This document shows, piece by piece, positions 1 to 8,605 of a stretch of 64,000 nucleotides of DNA. Origin of the DNA: Ruminococcus sp. HUN007 (GTDB taxonomy: Bacteria; Bacillota; Clostridia; Oscillospirales; Ruminococcaceae); NCBI RefSeq assembly GCF_000712055.1, contig NZ_JOOA01000002.1, positions 1,550,001 to 1,614,000 of the forward strand, in the 5' to 3' direction. The position numbers were made by a program, and so were the translations under genes. The stretch's first letter is position 1; each line of letters starts with the position of its first letter. The notes beneath the pieces are model-generated. The model was not told where the DNA came from, ran no database searches, and saw only the letters and a program-made list of their open reading frames with translations.

Positions 1-37
1 CTGCTGCCGCAGCAGATCTTAAATATTTTTTCTGCAT
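1..37 (-). CDS. 5' end of a CDS running off the window, probably secreted protein
   Basis: An ATG at 37-35 on the minus strand opens MQKKYLRSAAAA and runs off the left edge. A ribosome site (AAGGCGGTGAG on the minus strand) lies just upstream, and the gene starts 15 nt after the Yip1-like gene ends. A basic start followed by Ala residues fits a signal peptide. It would be the next gene of the sugar-transport operon. Only 12 codons are visible, so no function can be given. Confidence 0.5.
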   Translation of the reverse strand, partial: MQKKYLRSAAAA

Positions 38-52
38 TTCCGCTCACCGCCT

Positions 53-682
53 TTAAACCTTGATCCTGTACTGGATCTCAGTATAGATAGAATAAATAAA
101 AAGTCCCGCCTTCTGGAAAAGTGAAAGAACAAGCACCAGAAGAAACATCATTATAAACATTGAAACGATCGTAAGAAAAACCGCTGATACCGTCTTTGCC
201 GCCGTGTACTGATGCACAGTTTTGACCGCATTGAAAAGAAGAACTCCGCTCCACAGTACTGCCGTACCGTAAACACATGAAATAAACACACCCTCGTCAG
301 CTATGAGCACATTCGACATAAGTGTGGTGATAAACAGAGAAGCCACATACGGTATCAGTGCGTAGGCACTGAAAATACAGATACGGCGCAGCGTGCCCTC
401 ACCGTCAAGCAGAGTACAGACTGACCAGTTACCGACGACCCAGGCCGCAAACAGTACGATACTCTTTACTATGTAGGGAATTATGTTGAATATCCTGTCA
501 TAGCTGTCATGAAACTGAAAGCCGTACAGCCTGTCATGGATCACCGTTCCGGCAAAAAACAGAAAAACAATAATAAAAGCGTATTTAAGTGAACCGCTTT
601 TCTTCCAGCGCATATCCTCAAAACCTTCGAAGGGATGGAATACCGCATGGCTCACCCACTGCTTTTCCGAAAGGTCCATCAT
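53..682 (-). CDS. Yip1-family integral membrane protein
   Basis: A 209-aa protein with about five hydrophobic segments, resembling Yip1/YIPF-type membrane proteins. The start is the ATG at 682, giving MMDLSEKQ. It overlaps the TGA of the upstream NHL gene (ATGA, 4 nt), and AAAGGAGG lies inside the end of that gene, so translation is coupled. Yip1-like and NHL genes beside sugar permeases and a large binding protein form an arrangement I recall from other Firmicutes, which suggests a role with the transporter. The molecular function is unknown. Confidence 0.7.
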   Translation of the reverse strand: MMDLSEKQWVSHAVFHPFEGFEDMRWKKSGSLKYAFIIVFLFFAGTVIHDRLYGFQFHDSYDRIFNIIPYIVKSIVLFAAWVVGNWSVCTLLDGEGTLRRICIFSAYALIPYVASLFITTLMSNVLIADEGVFISCVYGTAVLWSGVLLFNAVKTVHQYTAAKTVSAVFLTIVSMFIMMFLLVLVLSLFQKAGLFIYSIYTEIQYRIKV

Positions 683-2160
683 AGAGCTTTTCCTCCTTTC
701 TGCCGGCTGTCCGTCTTTTTCCTGAAACGCAGTACTGCGCACAGCACCACAGCCGCAGTTATAAGAAATGCAAGCAGCGGAAAATGTTCACTTATCCATT
801 TTTCACGCGCGCCTTCAAAAGCACGGTCATAGCGCCATCCTGAATCGGCAAGCTTTGCGTATTTCATCGCTTCTTCATATCTGCCCTGATTTATATAGGC
901 ATCAGCTATTCCGATAAATGCTCTCCGGTAGCTGCCATCTCTTCCAAGCACCTCGAACCACGGTCCGAGAGCCTCGTCGTAATATCCGGCGTTGTAAAGG
1001 CGTTCGGCTTCATGCACTTTCCCGCCGAAATCAGTTTTTTCAAAAACAGTTATGGTATTTTTCTGCGAATCGGAAACGTAAACACATTTTTCCGTTGATT
1101 CAATGGCCGATACCTGTCTGAATGTCCCCGTCTGACTTCCCTTTCCGCCGAAAATAAAAAGCAGTTCGCAGTCTTCATCGTACTGGAACACTCTTCCGTT
1201 GGTGTAGTCGAGACAGTTCATATTACCGTAAGGATCAGTATCAATATCTATAAAAGAATTCTGAGGATAGTCGCTGTAGTCAGCCGTCGGTCTGTCACCG
1301 AATTCCGTGTAGATGCCCTCAAACAGATTGTAACCGGCTGCGTTTACTTTCTTGATCCTGTCAGTGTCCTGGGAAAGCGAGCTGCTGCATGTATAGATAA
1401 AGCCTTTACTATCAATGTCAAACCCTGAAACAGCCGAAGGGACTGTATTTGTCATATACTTACGCATTTCCTCACCGGCAAACAGCTTAAAAAAATGATC
1501 CTTAATGACTTTGCCGGTCTGTCCTACCCTGTTCGCACCGTAAAATCCCCTGAAACTTCCGTCAGGAGAAAACATAACAGCACCGGTATTTACATTTGAG
1601 TCAACTGCGTAGATGAATCCGGCCTTGTCACACAGCACCTTTTTCGGCATGAATGTTACCGCAGTGTACTGGTCTGAATCCGGTCGGGTGATGACAAGAT
1701 CAGTCTTTCCTGTCTGGTCGCAGCGAATAATACGCGAATTATCCGTATCAGCAATGTAGATCATGCCTTCAGCGGAAACGTAAACTCCGCCGGGACTGCT
1801 TAAGACAAGCTTTTCTCCCTCATAATCAAACTCGGTCAGAACAGCAGACGCTCCTTCAAGATCACCGTCAGCTATTATGATACGGTCATTTCCGCTGTCT
1901 GCGATGTAAAATTTTCCGTCCTGCGCTATAAAAAGATCTGAGATCTCTGAAAATCCGGAAATTCCGAGATCTTTTCCGTAAACGCTTCGTACCGCTTCAT
2001 AGCCGGCCTGTGACGGTATCGCATCTCCCCAGCGGTCATAGCTGTACGTGGCACTTGTCTGCTGAGCGGAAGCAGGATATGCATAAGAAAAGCAAAGCCC
2101 TGCCGCAGATAATGCTGCTGCTATTTTCTTTATCCTGTGCACATCCTCACTTCCTTTCAT
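679..2160 (-). CDS. Secreted, membrane-anchored NHL-repeat beta-propeller protein with TPR-like segment
   Basis: A protein of about 493 aa. The start is the ATG at 2160 (MKGSEDVH), preceded by AGAGGAAAG; in-frame sequence further upstream lacks a ribosome site. An N-terminal signal peptide (to about residue 33, ending ASA) is followed by NHL-type repeats with the phrases FYIADSGNDRI and IYIADTDNSRI. Next comes a TPR-like helical segment (YNAGYYDEALGPW, YINQGRYEEAMKYA). A C-terminal transmembrane helix is followed by RFRKK. It probably forms an extracytoplasmic beta-propeller tethered to the membrane. Its place after the permease genes suggests an accessory role in sugar capture or sensing. 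Confidence 0.75.
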   Translation of the reverse strand: MKGSEDVHRIKKIAAALSAAGLCFSYAYPASAQQTSATYSYDRWGDAIPSQAGYEAVRSVYGKDLGISGFSEISDLFIAQDGKFYIADSGNDRIIIADGDLEGASAVLTEFDYEGEKLVLSSPGGVYVSAEGMIYIADTDNSRIIRCDQTGKTDLVITRPDSDQYTAVTFMPKKVLCDKAGFIYAVDSNVNTGAVMFSPDGSFRGFYGANRVGQTGKVIKDHFFKLFAGEEMRKYMTNTVPSAVSGFDIDSKGFIYTCSSSLSQDTDRIKKVNAAGYNLFEGIYTEFGDRPTADYSDYPQNSFIDIDTDPYGNMNCLDYTNGRVFQYDEDCELLFIFGGKGSQTGTFRQVSAIESTEKCVYVSDSQKNTITVFEKTDFGGKVHEAERLYNAGYYDEALGPWFEVLGRDGSYRRAFIGIADAYINQGRYEEAMKYAKLADSGWRYDRAFEGAREKWISEHFPLLAFLITAAVVLCAVLRFRKKTDSRQKGGKAL

Positions 2161-2342
2161 ATTTCTTTCCTCTGGCTGCGAAATTTCTTTTACTGAAGGG
2201 GCGTGGGGGCGAAGCCCCCACATATCCTCCCCCTCCCTCAGAGAGCGTGTTACCCCAATTAAATCTTTATTTTGGTAATACGCTTCTGTGCTGCCTTCCC
2301 CCCTCCCTTGAGGGAGGGGGCAGGGGGTGGGTGATCCCGGCT
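2161..2342. repeat. Intergenic GC-rich palindromic repeats
   Basis: This gap between a permease gene and the NHL gene holds two perfect hairpins. TGGGGGC-gaa-GCCCCCA spans about 2204-2220, and CCCCCTCCCT-tg-AGGGAGGGGG spans 2299-2320. A related CTCCCTCAGAGAG piece lies between them. The gggg-cttcg-cccc style resembles the elements at 28367 and 35471. The gap interrupts an otherwise tight operon, so it looks like a small inserted repeat element or an mRNA-processing hairpin. Confidence 0.6.
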
Positions 2343-3215
2343 TTAATCTTTAATTCCGGAGTGCGCCATAGTTTCAATTACGTTCTTCTGCGCTGCAACA
2401 AAGAATATCACCGGCGGTATCAGCATGAACACTGCCGCTGCCATTGCAACGCCCTGACGTGCTATACCGGAGGCCGCTGCCTGAGCGACTGCCGTCGGCA
2501 GAGTCTTGAGCGATTCGTCGAACACGTACGATCCGGACTGTATGTTCCACGCCGACTGGAAGGCAAATATCATAAGCGTCATAAGCGCCGGTTTCTGGTT
2601 CGGCATTACAATATTCCAGCAGGTGCGGAACATTCCGGCTCCGTCTACCTTTGCCGCTTCTATCATGGCATCCGGTATCTGGCTGATGGACTGCCTCATC
2701 AGGAATACGCCCATCGGGGTCGCAACTGACGGAAGTATCAGCGCAGCGTAGGTATCTATCATGCCAAGTTTCGCGATGACCATGTACTGGACTATGTAAA
2801 TGACATTGCTCTGGTAGAGCAGTGATACGACAATAACTGAATTAAGGAATCTGCTTCCTTTGAATTTTCCCTTGGCAAGCACAAACGCCGCCATCGATGC
2901 GGTAAAGCACTGAGCCAGTGTTACTGCTGCCGTTACGAAAACGCTGTTTGCGACATATCTTGAAAAAGGCACCCACAGCTGTCCGGCCGCCCTGAACATC
3001 TCGCGGAAATTGTCGAGAGTCGGGTCCATGGCGTAGAATTTCGGCGGAAAAATGAACCATTCCTGCGACGGCTTTATCGACATTACCACTGCAAGGTATA
3101 TCGGAAGGGCCATAAACAGAGCGAGAACAAACAGAAAAATGAAAATGCAGACTGTTCCGCCGTTCTTTCTGCCGGCTCTGCCGGATGAGGCCTTAAGTTT
3201 TTTTGCATCTGTCAT
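2343..3215 (-). CDS. Carbohydrate ABC transporter permease, MalG/LacG family
   Basis: A protein of about 290 aa with six hydrophobic segments and the EAA loop (IEAAKVDGAG, about residue 187) typical of MalG-type permeases. The start is the ATG at 3215 (MTDAKKLK), preceded by GAGGAGG. It overlaps the stop of the upstream permease by one base (TAATG). It pairs with the MalF-type permease upstream and the binding protein at 4293-7187. No ATPase gene is present; such importers often share a MsmK-type ATPase encoded elsewhere. Confidence 0.9.
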   Translation of the reverse strand: MTDAKKLKASSGRAGRKNGGTVCIFIFLFVLALFMALPIYLAVVMSIKPSQEWFIFPPKFYAMDPTLDNFREMFRAAGQLWVPFSRYVANSVFVTAAVTLAQCFTASMAAFVLAKGKFKGSRFLNSVIVVSLLYQSNVIYIVQYMVIAKLGMIDTYAALILPSVATPMGVFLMRQSISQIPDAMIEAAKVDGAGMFRTCWNIVMPNQKPALMTLMIFAFQSAWNIQSGSYVFDESLKTLPTAVAQAAASGIARQGVAMAAAVFMLIPPVIFFVAAQKNVIETMAHSGIKD

Positions 3216-4126
3216 TAAACCTGATCCTCCTCTGCCAGAACTCTGGTAATGAGCTTGTTCACACCGTACATCACAAGGAACAGCACGGTGCATATAGCTG
3301 AGGAATATCCCATCTCATAGCGGACCCAGCCGTAGTCGTAGGCATGGGTCATAACAGTATGCGCCGCATAATCCGTACTCGGAAATCCAACAAGGTTTCT
3401 TCCGACGATATCAGCGGTGAAAGCAGCGACTATCTGCATGACAGCGGCAAAAAGCATCTGAGGCTTCATTGCCGGAATGGTGATGTAGACAAGTTCCTGC
3501 CAGCGGCTCTTTATCCCTTCAACTGCGCCTGCTTCATACAGGCTTTTGTCGATATTCTGGAATCCGGCACGAAGTGCAAGAAATCCCGCGCCAAGGCTTA
3601 TCCAGAGCTGAACGAGTATGACCACGAAAAGGATGTAACGTGAATCCGTGAGCCACTGTCTGGCCGATGTCAGTATACCGAGATCCATGAGAACCGAGTT
3701 GACGTATCCGTACTGGTCACCGCTGAAAATGAGCTGCCATACCGTGTAGACGCTCGCCATGGACGGTATGTAGAATATCAGCGTGAACACCGTCTTCAGA
3801 CGTTTCGGAAGCTCGTTTATAAGCCATGCCAGCATAAAGCAGAGCACGTAGCTTACCGGTCCCGAAAATATCGCAAATATAAGCGTCGTCCTTATTGAGC
3901 GGATGAATATTCTGTCCGAAAGAAACAGATTTTTGAAATTGGAAAGTCCCGTAAAATGAGGCATATTGATCATATCAAAGTCCGTAAATCCCACCGGCAG
4001 TGAAATGAGCACCGGTATCACGGTAAACAGCACAAAAAACGCAAGAAACGGCGCCAGCATGAGCCAGCATTCGATGCTTTCAGATCTGTTGTAAGACCGC
4101 TTTTTTTTATTTTTTTCCGGCTTCAA
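3215..4126 (-). CDS. Carbohydrate ABC transporter permease, MalF/UgpA family
   Basis: A protein of about 303 aa with six membrane segments and an EAA loop (YEAGAVEGIKSRW, then IPAMKP), which is the MalF-type half of the importer. I chose the TTG at 4126 as start because AAAGGAGG sits 7 nt upstream. The in-frame ATG at 4147 has no ribosome site and would overlap that Shine-Dalgarno sequence. It has its own promoter/operator at 4172-4211, a near copy of the one before the binding-protein gene, so the permeases can be expressed as a separate but co-regulated unit. Confidence 0.88.
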   Translation of the reverse strand: MKPEKNKKKRSYNRSESIECWLMLAPFLAFFVLFTVIPVLISLPVGFTDFDMINMPHFTGLSNFKNLFLSDRIFIRSIRTTLIFAIFSGPVSYVLCFMLAWLINELPKRLKTVFTLIFYIPSMASVYTVWQLIFSGDQYGYVNSVLMDLGILTSARQWLTDSRYILFVVILVQLWISLGAGFLALRAGFQNIDKSLYEAGAVEGIKSRWQELVYITIPAMKPQMLFAAVMQIVAAFTADIVGRNLVGFPSTDYAAHTVMTHAYDYGWVRYEMGYSSAICTVLFLVMYGVNKLITRVLAEEDQV

Positions 4127-4171
4127 GCTTTCGCCTCCTTTACACATGGTTTTAATGCGTACAAATTCACA

Positions 4172-4211
4172 TATACTCTTTTAGTATACAATATTTCATG
4201 GGATTAATCAA
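4172..4211 (-). promoter_or_regulatory. Promoter overlapping palindromic operator (permease unit)
   Basis: On the minus strand the -35 is TTGATT (4206-4211), the spacer is 17 nt and the -10 is TATACT (4183-4188). The -10 is one arm of the palindrome TATACT-N5-AGTATA (4172-4188). The same promoter and palindrome occur at 7250-7289, which predicts one repressor controlling both units. Confidence 0.75.
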
Positions 4212-4243
4212 TAACATTTCATACTTAAATCAGATTAAAATAA

Positions 4244-4278
4244 AAAAAGCTTCGCACCATCACGGTATGAAGCTTTTT
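4244..4278 (-). terminator. Rho-independent terminator after binding-protein gene
   Basis: AAAAAGCTTC (4244-4253) pairs with GAAGCTTTTT (4269-4278). On the minus strand the stem is followed by a T-rich tract (TTTTTTTATTTT). It lies 15-50 nt after the stop of the binding-protein gene. Confidence 0.8.
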
Positions 4279-4292
4279 GGCGTAAACTGTAG

Positions 4293-7187
4293 TTATTCTG
4301 CAAGATCTTTAAGTTTGCGTTTTATTTCAGTATTTATGTCGCGGTTGTACCACATAATCGTGTCACGCGGGTTGCGGTGGCTGTTTACTGTTTCACGGAA
4401 GGCAGTCATGATGTTTCGGGTAACTGCGTAGGATGCCGGGATGACCGGGATCTCTTTGAGTTCACTCCGCTGGGCTTCGAGGATCTTAAGTTCCGAAGGG
4501 GTCCAGGAGAGATTTGAAAGTGCCTCCGTGTTTGCTGTGTCATAGCGTCCCATTGTTCCTAGCAGACCTTCGACCAGAGTGCCGTATTCCGACTGTACAT
4601 CTGTCGATGTGAACCATTTAAGGAACTGCCATGCGTCGTCCTTGTTCTTTGTTTTCGTGAAGACAACCGCTCCGCTTCCTGCTGAGTTTGCCGCATGTGA
4701 AACTGTGCCGTCCGGGAGTTCGGTGCCCGGAACGAGAGTAAAGCCCCACAAGCCGTTGAGTTCAGGTGCAGCCGACTTCAGCTGATTGCAGAAAGTGTAG
4801 TTCTGTATCACGATCGGATAGGTTCCGTCGCGGAAACGGCTGAACGGGTCGTAGACCTGCTCGAAACGGTAGTCAGTGTACAGGTCAGTCCATTTTTCAA
4901 AGGACTGCACCGCACTTACGCTGTCGAACGTTGTGGAACTCATGTCGTCGTTATAGTAGCCGAGCCCGTTCTGTAGCATGAGAAGGGCAAATGTATGTCC
5001 CGGTTCAGTCGAAGCTGAGATATTCGAGGACGGGAGCACCAGACCTGCGTGAAGATTATTACGCTGCAGGGCAGGCATCATTTCCACAAGGTCGTCCCAG
5101 GTCTCAGGAAGCGTGGTTATTCCAGCTTCGGTGAGGATATCCTTGCGGTAGAACATAACCGGAAAGCTCTGTGAAAGCGGCATTCCGTATACTCCGCCGT
5201 CGTAGGTGTACTGGGTCATGGCTTCTTCCTGGAAGTTTTGTTTTGCATCTTCAAAGCCGTCTTTTTCGTCAAGTCTTTCAAGAAGTCCTCGTGCAGCAAG
5301 GTTTACCGGAAACTCACCGCCAAGGAACAGCGCCACGTCCGGACCTTTTCCGGCAAGAGCCGCTTCAACAACTCCGCCCTGAACTATGCTTATATTGACC
5401 GGTATGTCGTATACCGGAGTAAATTCCGATTCGACCAGCTCCTTTACCGCAAGGGCCTGATCACGTCCGAGACTCACCCAGACATCCAGTGCGTCTTTCT
5501 TCTCCGAGCCGGAAACGAGACTGTAATCCTGATCAAACGACGCAAAAAAGGCCTTTGCTCCGAACGCAAGAGACGAGAAGAAGTTTTCCTTTACCGGTGA
5601 AAACTCCGCATCTGCAGAAGCTATCTCAATATAGTCGATCTCAAGCGGCTGATCGCGGTAGTCACGTATCCACGATGAAATGGCCGCAATGTTGTCCTTT
5701 AACTGTGAAAGATACATCGGAATACGTGCCGGTTTTTCGGTACATTTATCGAGAATAACGTACATACGCTCGATGCCCGCAGCTTCGGATCCGGTAAATC
5801 CGGTAAGATTCTCTATGCTTTTCTTTATCTCCTTCAGCCTGCCGGAAATGTTCTTAAAATCGCCGGTTATTTCCGGAATTACACGGTCAACATTGTAGTC
5901 CGTGTACTTGTCAGGCGAAGGGCCCGTGATCATAAGTATTCTTCTGTAGTATTCATTAAGTTCGCCCACCACCGGTTCAAGGCGCCTCATAGGCTCACCT
6001 ATATCGCCCGGAACGGCTTCCATGGTGATGGTATGTGTGTTTCCGGCAGTAAGATAAACGTAAATATCTTCGCCGCCGTCAGTCTGCGGAATGACGTTCT
6101 GCCAGTCGTTGTCATACCTGAAACGGACATTTTCAAATTCACTGCACGGAACCGTGCCGTCAATGTATATGCGCCTTGCAGAATTGAATCCGCGCATGTA
6201 GCGCTGTCTTGCTTTAATACCGAGGCGGTACCATCCGTCCGACTTTATCCCGCCGGCCGGTATTTCCCAGGTGATGGTCTGAAACGCCTTCTGCCAGTTA
6301 TTGTCGCCGATCGTGTTGTAGACAAGATGTCCCGGATCAGCCGGTGAAGCAAGATAGCTTGCATTGTCCGAAGTAGGATAAAGTGTTGAATCCGACTTGA
6401 ACGCCGCATCCTCGCCCTCTATACGTATCAGTGCGGATACCGTACCGTTTATTTCATCCGCAGAAGGCTTCGTTTCCTTATAGGACGGGATCTGCTTTCT
6501 GCCGTAAAATTTTATATATTCAAGAGCAATGTACGCCCTCGATGCTTCAAAAGTTATTTCGTGAGTTCCCTTTGTAAGATAAAACAGAAGCGGAGCGTTA
6601 TAGAGTCCGTCCGGATCGTTAAGTGAAGTCTCACACCATCTGCTCTGCTGGACCTGTGCAGGTCTTATCTGGTTTCCGGATGAGTTTACAGTTATCTCCT
6701 TTTCATTTACCCAGACTCTGTTAAGGGTTATGCGCGAAGCAGCGTCGAACGGCACTTCACCGTCGACGGAAACCGAAAGCTCCGTAGAAGCCGCATTTCC
6801 CACCGGTGCATAGGAAAGATCCATACAGTATACCGCCGTTTCCGGTATTTCAACTTTATACGAAAGCGTTCCTTCAGCCGAGTTCCAGACAAGCGCGTCC
6901 TTAGTCACACCAGCCGCATCGGTAAATGCCTTCTTCGTAAAATCCCCGTTTTCAGCTTTCAGATGATCTTCCGCCTTTACGATAACTTCTGCGGATGCAG
7001 GTTTCTGCGATGAATACTCGCTGTAGTAATCATGATAACTGCGCTTTTCAGTGTATTCTATTTCATACGAAAGCGGATCATCAGAAGCAGAGACTACATT
7101 GAAAGTACAGAGTGATGCATTTGAAAAAGCAAACACAAAAGCAGCAGACAAAGCTGCATATCTTCTGATTTTTCTTGTTTTGTCCAT
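4293..7187 (-). CDS. Large extracellular sugar-binding protein with N-terminal beta-sandwich region
   Basis: A protein of about 964 aa. The start is the ATG at 7187 (MDKTRKIRR), with GGAGGTGA 7 nt upstream; a GTG just before it is less likely. It has a Sec signal peptide. The N-terminal half (about residues 60-410) contains two stretches that read like carbohydrate-binding beta-sandwich domains. The C-terminal 400 residues are a family-1 extracellular solute-binding domain (KGPDVALFLGG, YGMPLSQSFPVMFYRKD, TWDDLVEMMPAL). It is more than twice the usual length of a sugar-binding protein. No clear lipobox is seen, so the anchoring is uncertain. It probably captures oligosaccharides for the two permeases downstream. 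Confidence 0.85.
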   Translation of the reverse strand: MDKTRKIRRYAALSAAFVFAFSNASLCTFNVVSASDDPLSYEIEYTEKRSYHDYYSEYSSQKPASAEVIVKAEDHLKAENGDFTKKAFTDAAGVTKDALVWNSAEGTLSYKVEIPETAVYCMDLSYAPVGNAASTELSVSVDGEVPFDAASRITLNRVWVNEKEITVNSSGNQIRPAQVQQSRWCETSLNDPDGLYNAPLLFYLTKGTHEITFEASRAYIALEYIKFYGRKQIPSYKETKPSADEINGTVSALIRIEGEDAAFKSDSTLYPTSDNASYLASPADPGHLVYNTIGDNNWQKAFQTITWEIPAGGIKSDGWYRLGIKARQRYMRGFNSARRIYIDGTVPCSEFENVRFRYDNDWQNVIPQTDGGEDIYVYLTAGNTHTITMEAVPGDIGEPMRRLEPVVGELNEYYRRILMITGPSPDKYTDYNVDRVIPEITGDFKNISGRLKEIKKSIENLTGFTGSEAAGIERMYVILDKCTEKPARIPMYLSQLKDNIAAISSWIRDYRDQPLEIDYIEIASADAEFSPVKENFFSSLAFGAKAFFASFDQDYSLVSGSEKKDALDVWVSLGRDQALAVKELVESEFTPVYDIPVNISIVQGGVVEAALAGKGPDVALFLGGEFPVNLAARGLLERLDEKDGFEDAKQNFQEEAMTQYTYDGGVYGMPLSQSFPVMFYRKDILTEAGITTLPETWDDLVEMMPALQRNNLHAGLVLPSSNISASTEPGHTFALLMLQNGLGYYNDDMSSTTFDSVSAVQSFEKWTDLYTDYRFEQVYDPFSRFRDGTYPIVIQNYTFCNQLKSAAPELNGLWGFTLVPGTELPDGTVSHAANSAGSGAVVFTKTKNKDDAWQFLKWFTSTDVQSEYGTLVEGLLGTMGRYDTANTEALSNLSWTPSELKILEAQRSELKEIPVIPASYAVTRNIMTAFRETVNSHRNPRDTIMWYNRDINTEIKRKLKDLAE

Positions 7188-7249
7188 CACACTGTCACCT
7201 CCGTCCGATCAGAACAATGTCAGATTTTGTCCGGATCTGCATTATTCCA

Positions 7250-7289
7250 TATACTTAATTAGTATACAATATTTTATAGGATCAATCAA
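7250..7289 (-). promoter_or_regulatory. Promoter overlapping palindromic operator (binding-protein gene)
   Basis: On the minus strand the -35 is TTGATT (7284-7289), the spacer is 17 nt and the -10 is TATACT (7261-7266), fused to the palindrome TATACT-N5-AGTATA (7250-7266). Flanking bases match the copy at 4172-4211, including TATTGATT before the -35 and AAATATTG before the -10. Confidence 0.78.
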
Positions 7290-7399
7290 TAGTTTTCGCA
7301 AGACTTTCATATATGGAAATGCTGATCAGTTATTAAAGCATAGTCATGTCCGCAGTCCGGGCTTCGCTGTCATCATTTACGTATTTCCGGCGAAAAAAA

Positions 7400-7431
7400 A
7401 CCGGAAGCAGATTTGATTTTCTGCTTCCGGT
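7400..7431 (-). terminator. Terminator of the RiPP-like operon
   Basis: The 12-bp stem ACCGGAAGCAGA / TCTGCTTCCGGT has an 8-nt loop and is followed on the minus strand by eight T residues. It lies about 65 nt after the nucleotidyltransferase gene stops. A near-identical stem is reused at 18626-18659. Confidence 0.85.
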
Positions 7432-7495
7432 AAATGTGTTTTATGTTATGATCACTATCCTGCTGATTTTTTTAATTCAGTTTCCCGCCGTTTTC

Positions 7496-8605
7496 TTATC
7501 GCTTGCAAAGCAGTTTAAATTCAGATAAAACCTTTTTTCTGTTCTTTGTAAGTCCCATAACAGCACGGTAGAAAGGAAGGAACGGTATGAGCCATTTGTG
7601 TCTGTAAAAGAACGGGTACCACGACTGGATGAACTCCATAGGGATGAAGATCCTGCTAAAAATATATTTCGCCTTTGAACCTCCGCTCTTTGTCATGAGA
7701 TTTCCGATATTATTGGCGACTGTTCCGTATGATCCGGAAAAGATATGGTAATCAAGAAGCTTTGTTTCCTCTTCGGTCAGATCATCTGTTTCAAGGAACT
7801 TAAGTGCAAGCTCACGGTTGTTCTTTTCATACTCTTCAATGCCGAGTTTTTTTAATTCTTCAGCAATGTAGTCCCAGTCCATGGAATCGCTGAACTTTTT
7901 TAAGAATACATAAGTATCCACAAGCGAACGCACACCTGTTCCGCCGGCTGCAAAATGTTTGTATTCATGTGCTGTTATATAAATATAAAAATCTTCTGTT
8001 CTGAAATGATAGCCGTAATCATTGTTCTCATCTTTTATAAGGCGGTCTTTCACATCGCCATAGTATTCGTGGAGATTACCAGCATTTGCGGTATGGAAAA
8101 GTTCATTGTGCATTTCGAAATTGCAGACCGGCTCCTTGTGATAGGCATCGTCGTTGCCTTTTCCGTAGTGCTCACATTTAAAGCCCAGATCTTCCATGAT
8201 CTCCTTTATACGCGCACGTTTGCTGCCGTCACATAAAATATCATTGTCGGACATCTGACGCATACCAAGTCTCGGATACCAGTCCTTTAACAGTGAGCCT
8301 TTAAGCGGCATGTACCAGATCTTTTCCTTTTCAAGGCGGTCAAGTATCTTCTTACGTTCAGTATCCATAAGAATATTCTTGCGTATCGCCTTTTCCTTTG
8401 CCTGACTGAAGTTTTCGTCTTTAATTCCTGCCGATTCAAGTGCATACGCTACACAGGCGGTAAGAGAGTGTTTCTGACACACGTAAAACAAGCCTTTGAG
8501 ATCAATCTCGTAAAGTCTTTCCTGATCATGTGATGTTCCTCTCAGTACGCATGAAGTCAGCCAGATCATGTCAAGTGCGTTTTTTCTGTATTCATTCTGT
8601 TCCAT
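7496..8605 (-). CDS. NTP_transf_5-type nucleotidyltransferase family protein
   Basis: A 369-aa protein of the uncharacterised nucleotidyltransferase family found in some peptide-maturation clusters (for example, beside HPr-kinase-like genes in Paenibacillus lasso clusters). The segment MPLKGSLLKDWYP, then GMRQMSDNDILCDG (about residues 98-128), carries the Lys-Gly and Asp-x-Asp features of the catalytic core. The N-terminal 100 residues are closely matched by the short protein at 11006-11347. It is the last gene of the operon and overlaps the ABC exporter gene by 14 nt. The substrate is unknown; modification of a peptide is an inference from context. Confidence 0.78.
   Translation of the reverse strand: MEQNEYRKNALDMIWLTSCVLRGTSHDQERLYEIDLKGLFYVCQKHSLTACVAYALESAGIKDENFSQAKEKAIRKNILMDTERKKILDRLEKEKIWYMPLKGSLLKDWYPRLGMRQMSDNDILCDGSKRARIKEIMEDLGFKCEHYGKGNDDAYHKEPVCNFEMHNELFHTANAGNLHEYYGDVKDRLIKDENNDYGYHFRTEDFYIYITAHEYKHFAAGGTGVRSLVDTYVFLKKFSDSMDWDYIAEELKKLGIEEYEKNNRELALKFLETDDLTEEETKLLDYHIFSGSYGTVANNIGNLMTKSGGSKAKYIFSRIFIPMEFIQSWYPFFYRHKWLIPFLPFYRAVMGLTKNRKKVLSEFKLLCKR

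Noticed and set aside
4127-4147. ATG at 4147 as start of the MalF-type permease
   Set aside because: It has no ribosome site and the AAAGGAGG for the TTG at 4126 lies inside that segment.
679-7187. Missing ATPase as evidence of a broken transporter
   Set aside because: Sugar ABC operons in Firmicutes commonly lack the ATPase and use a shared MsmK-type protein.
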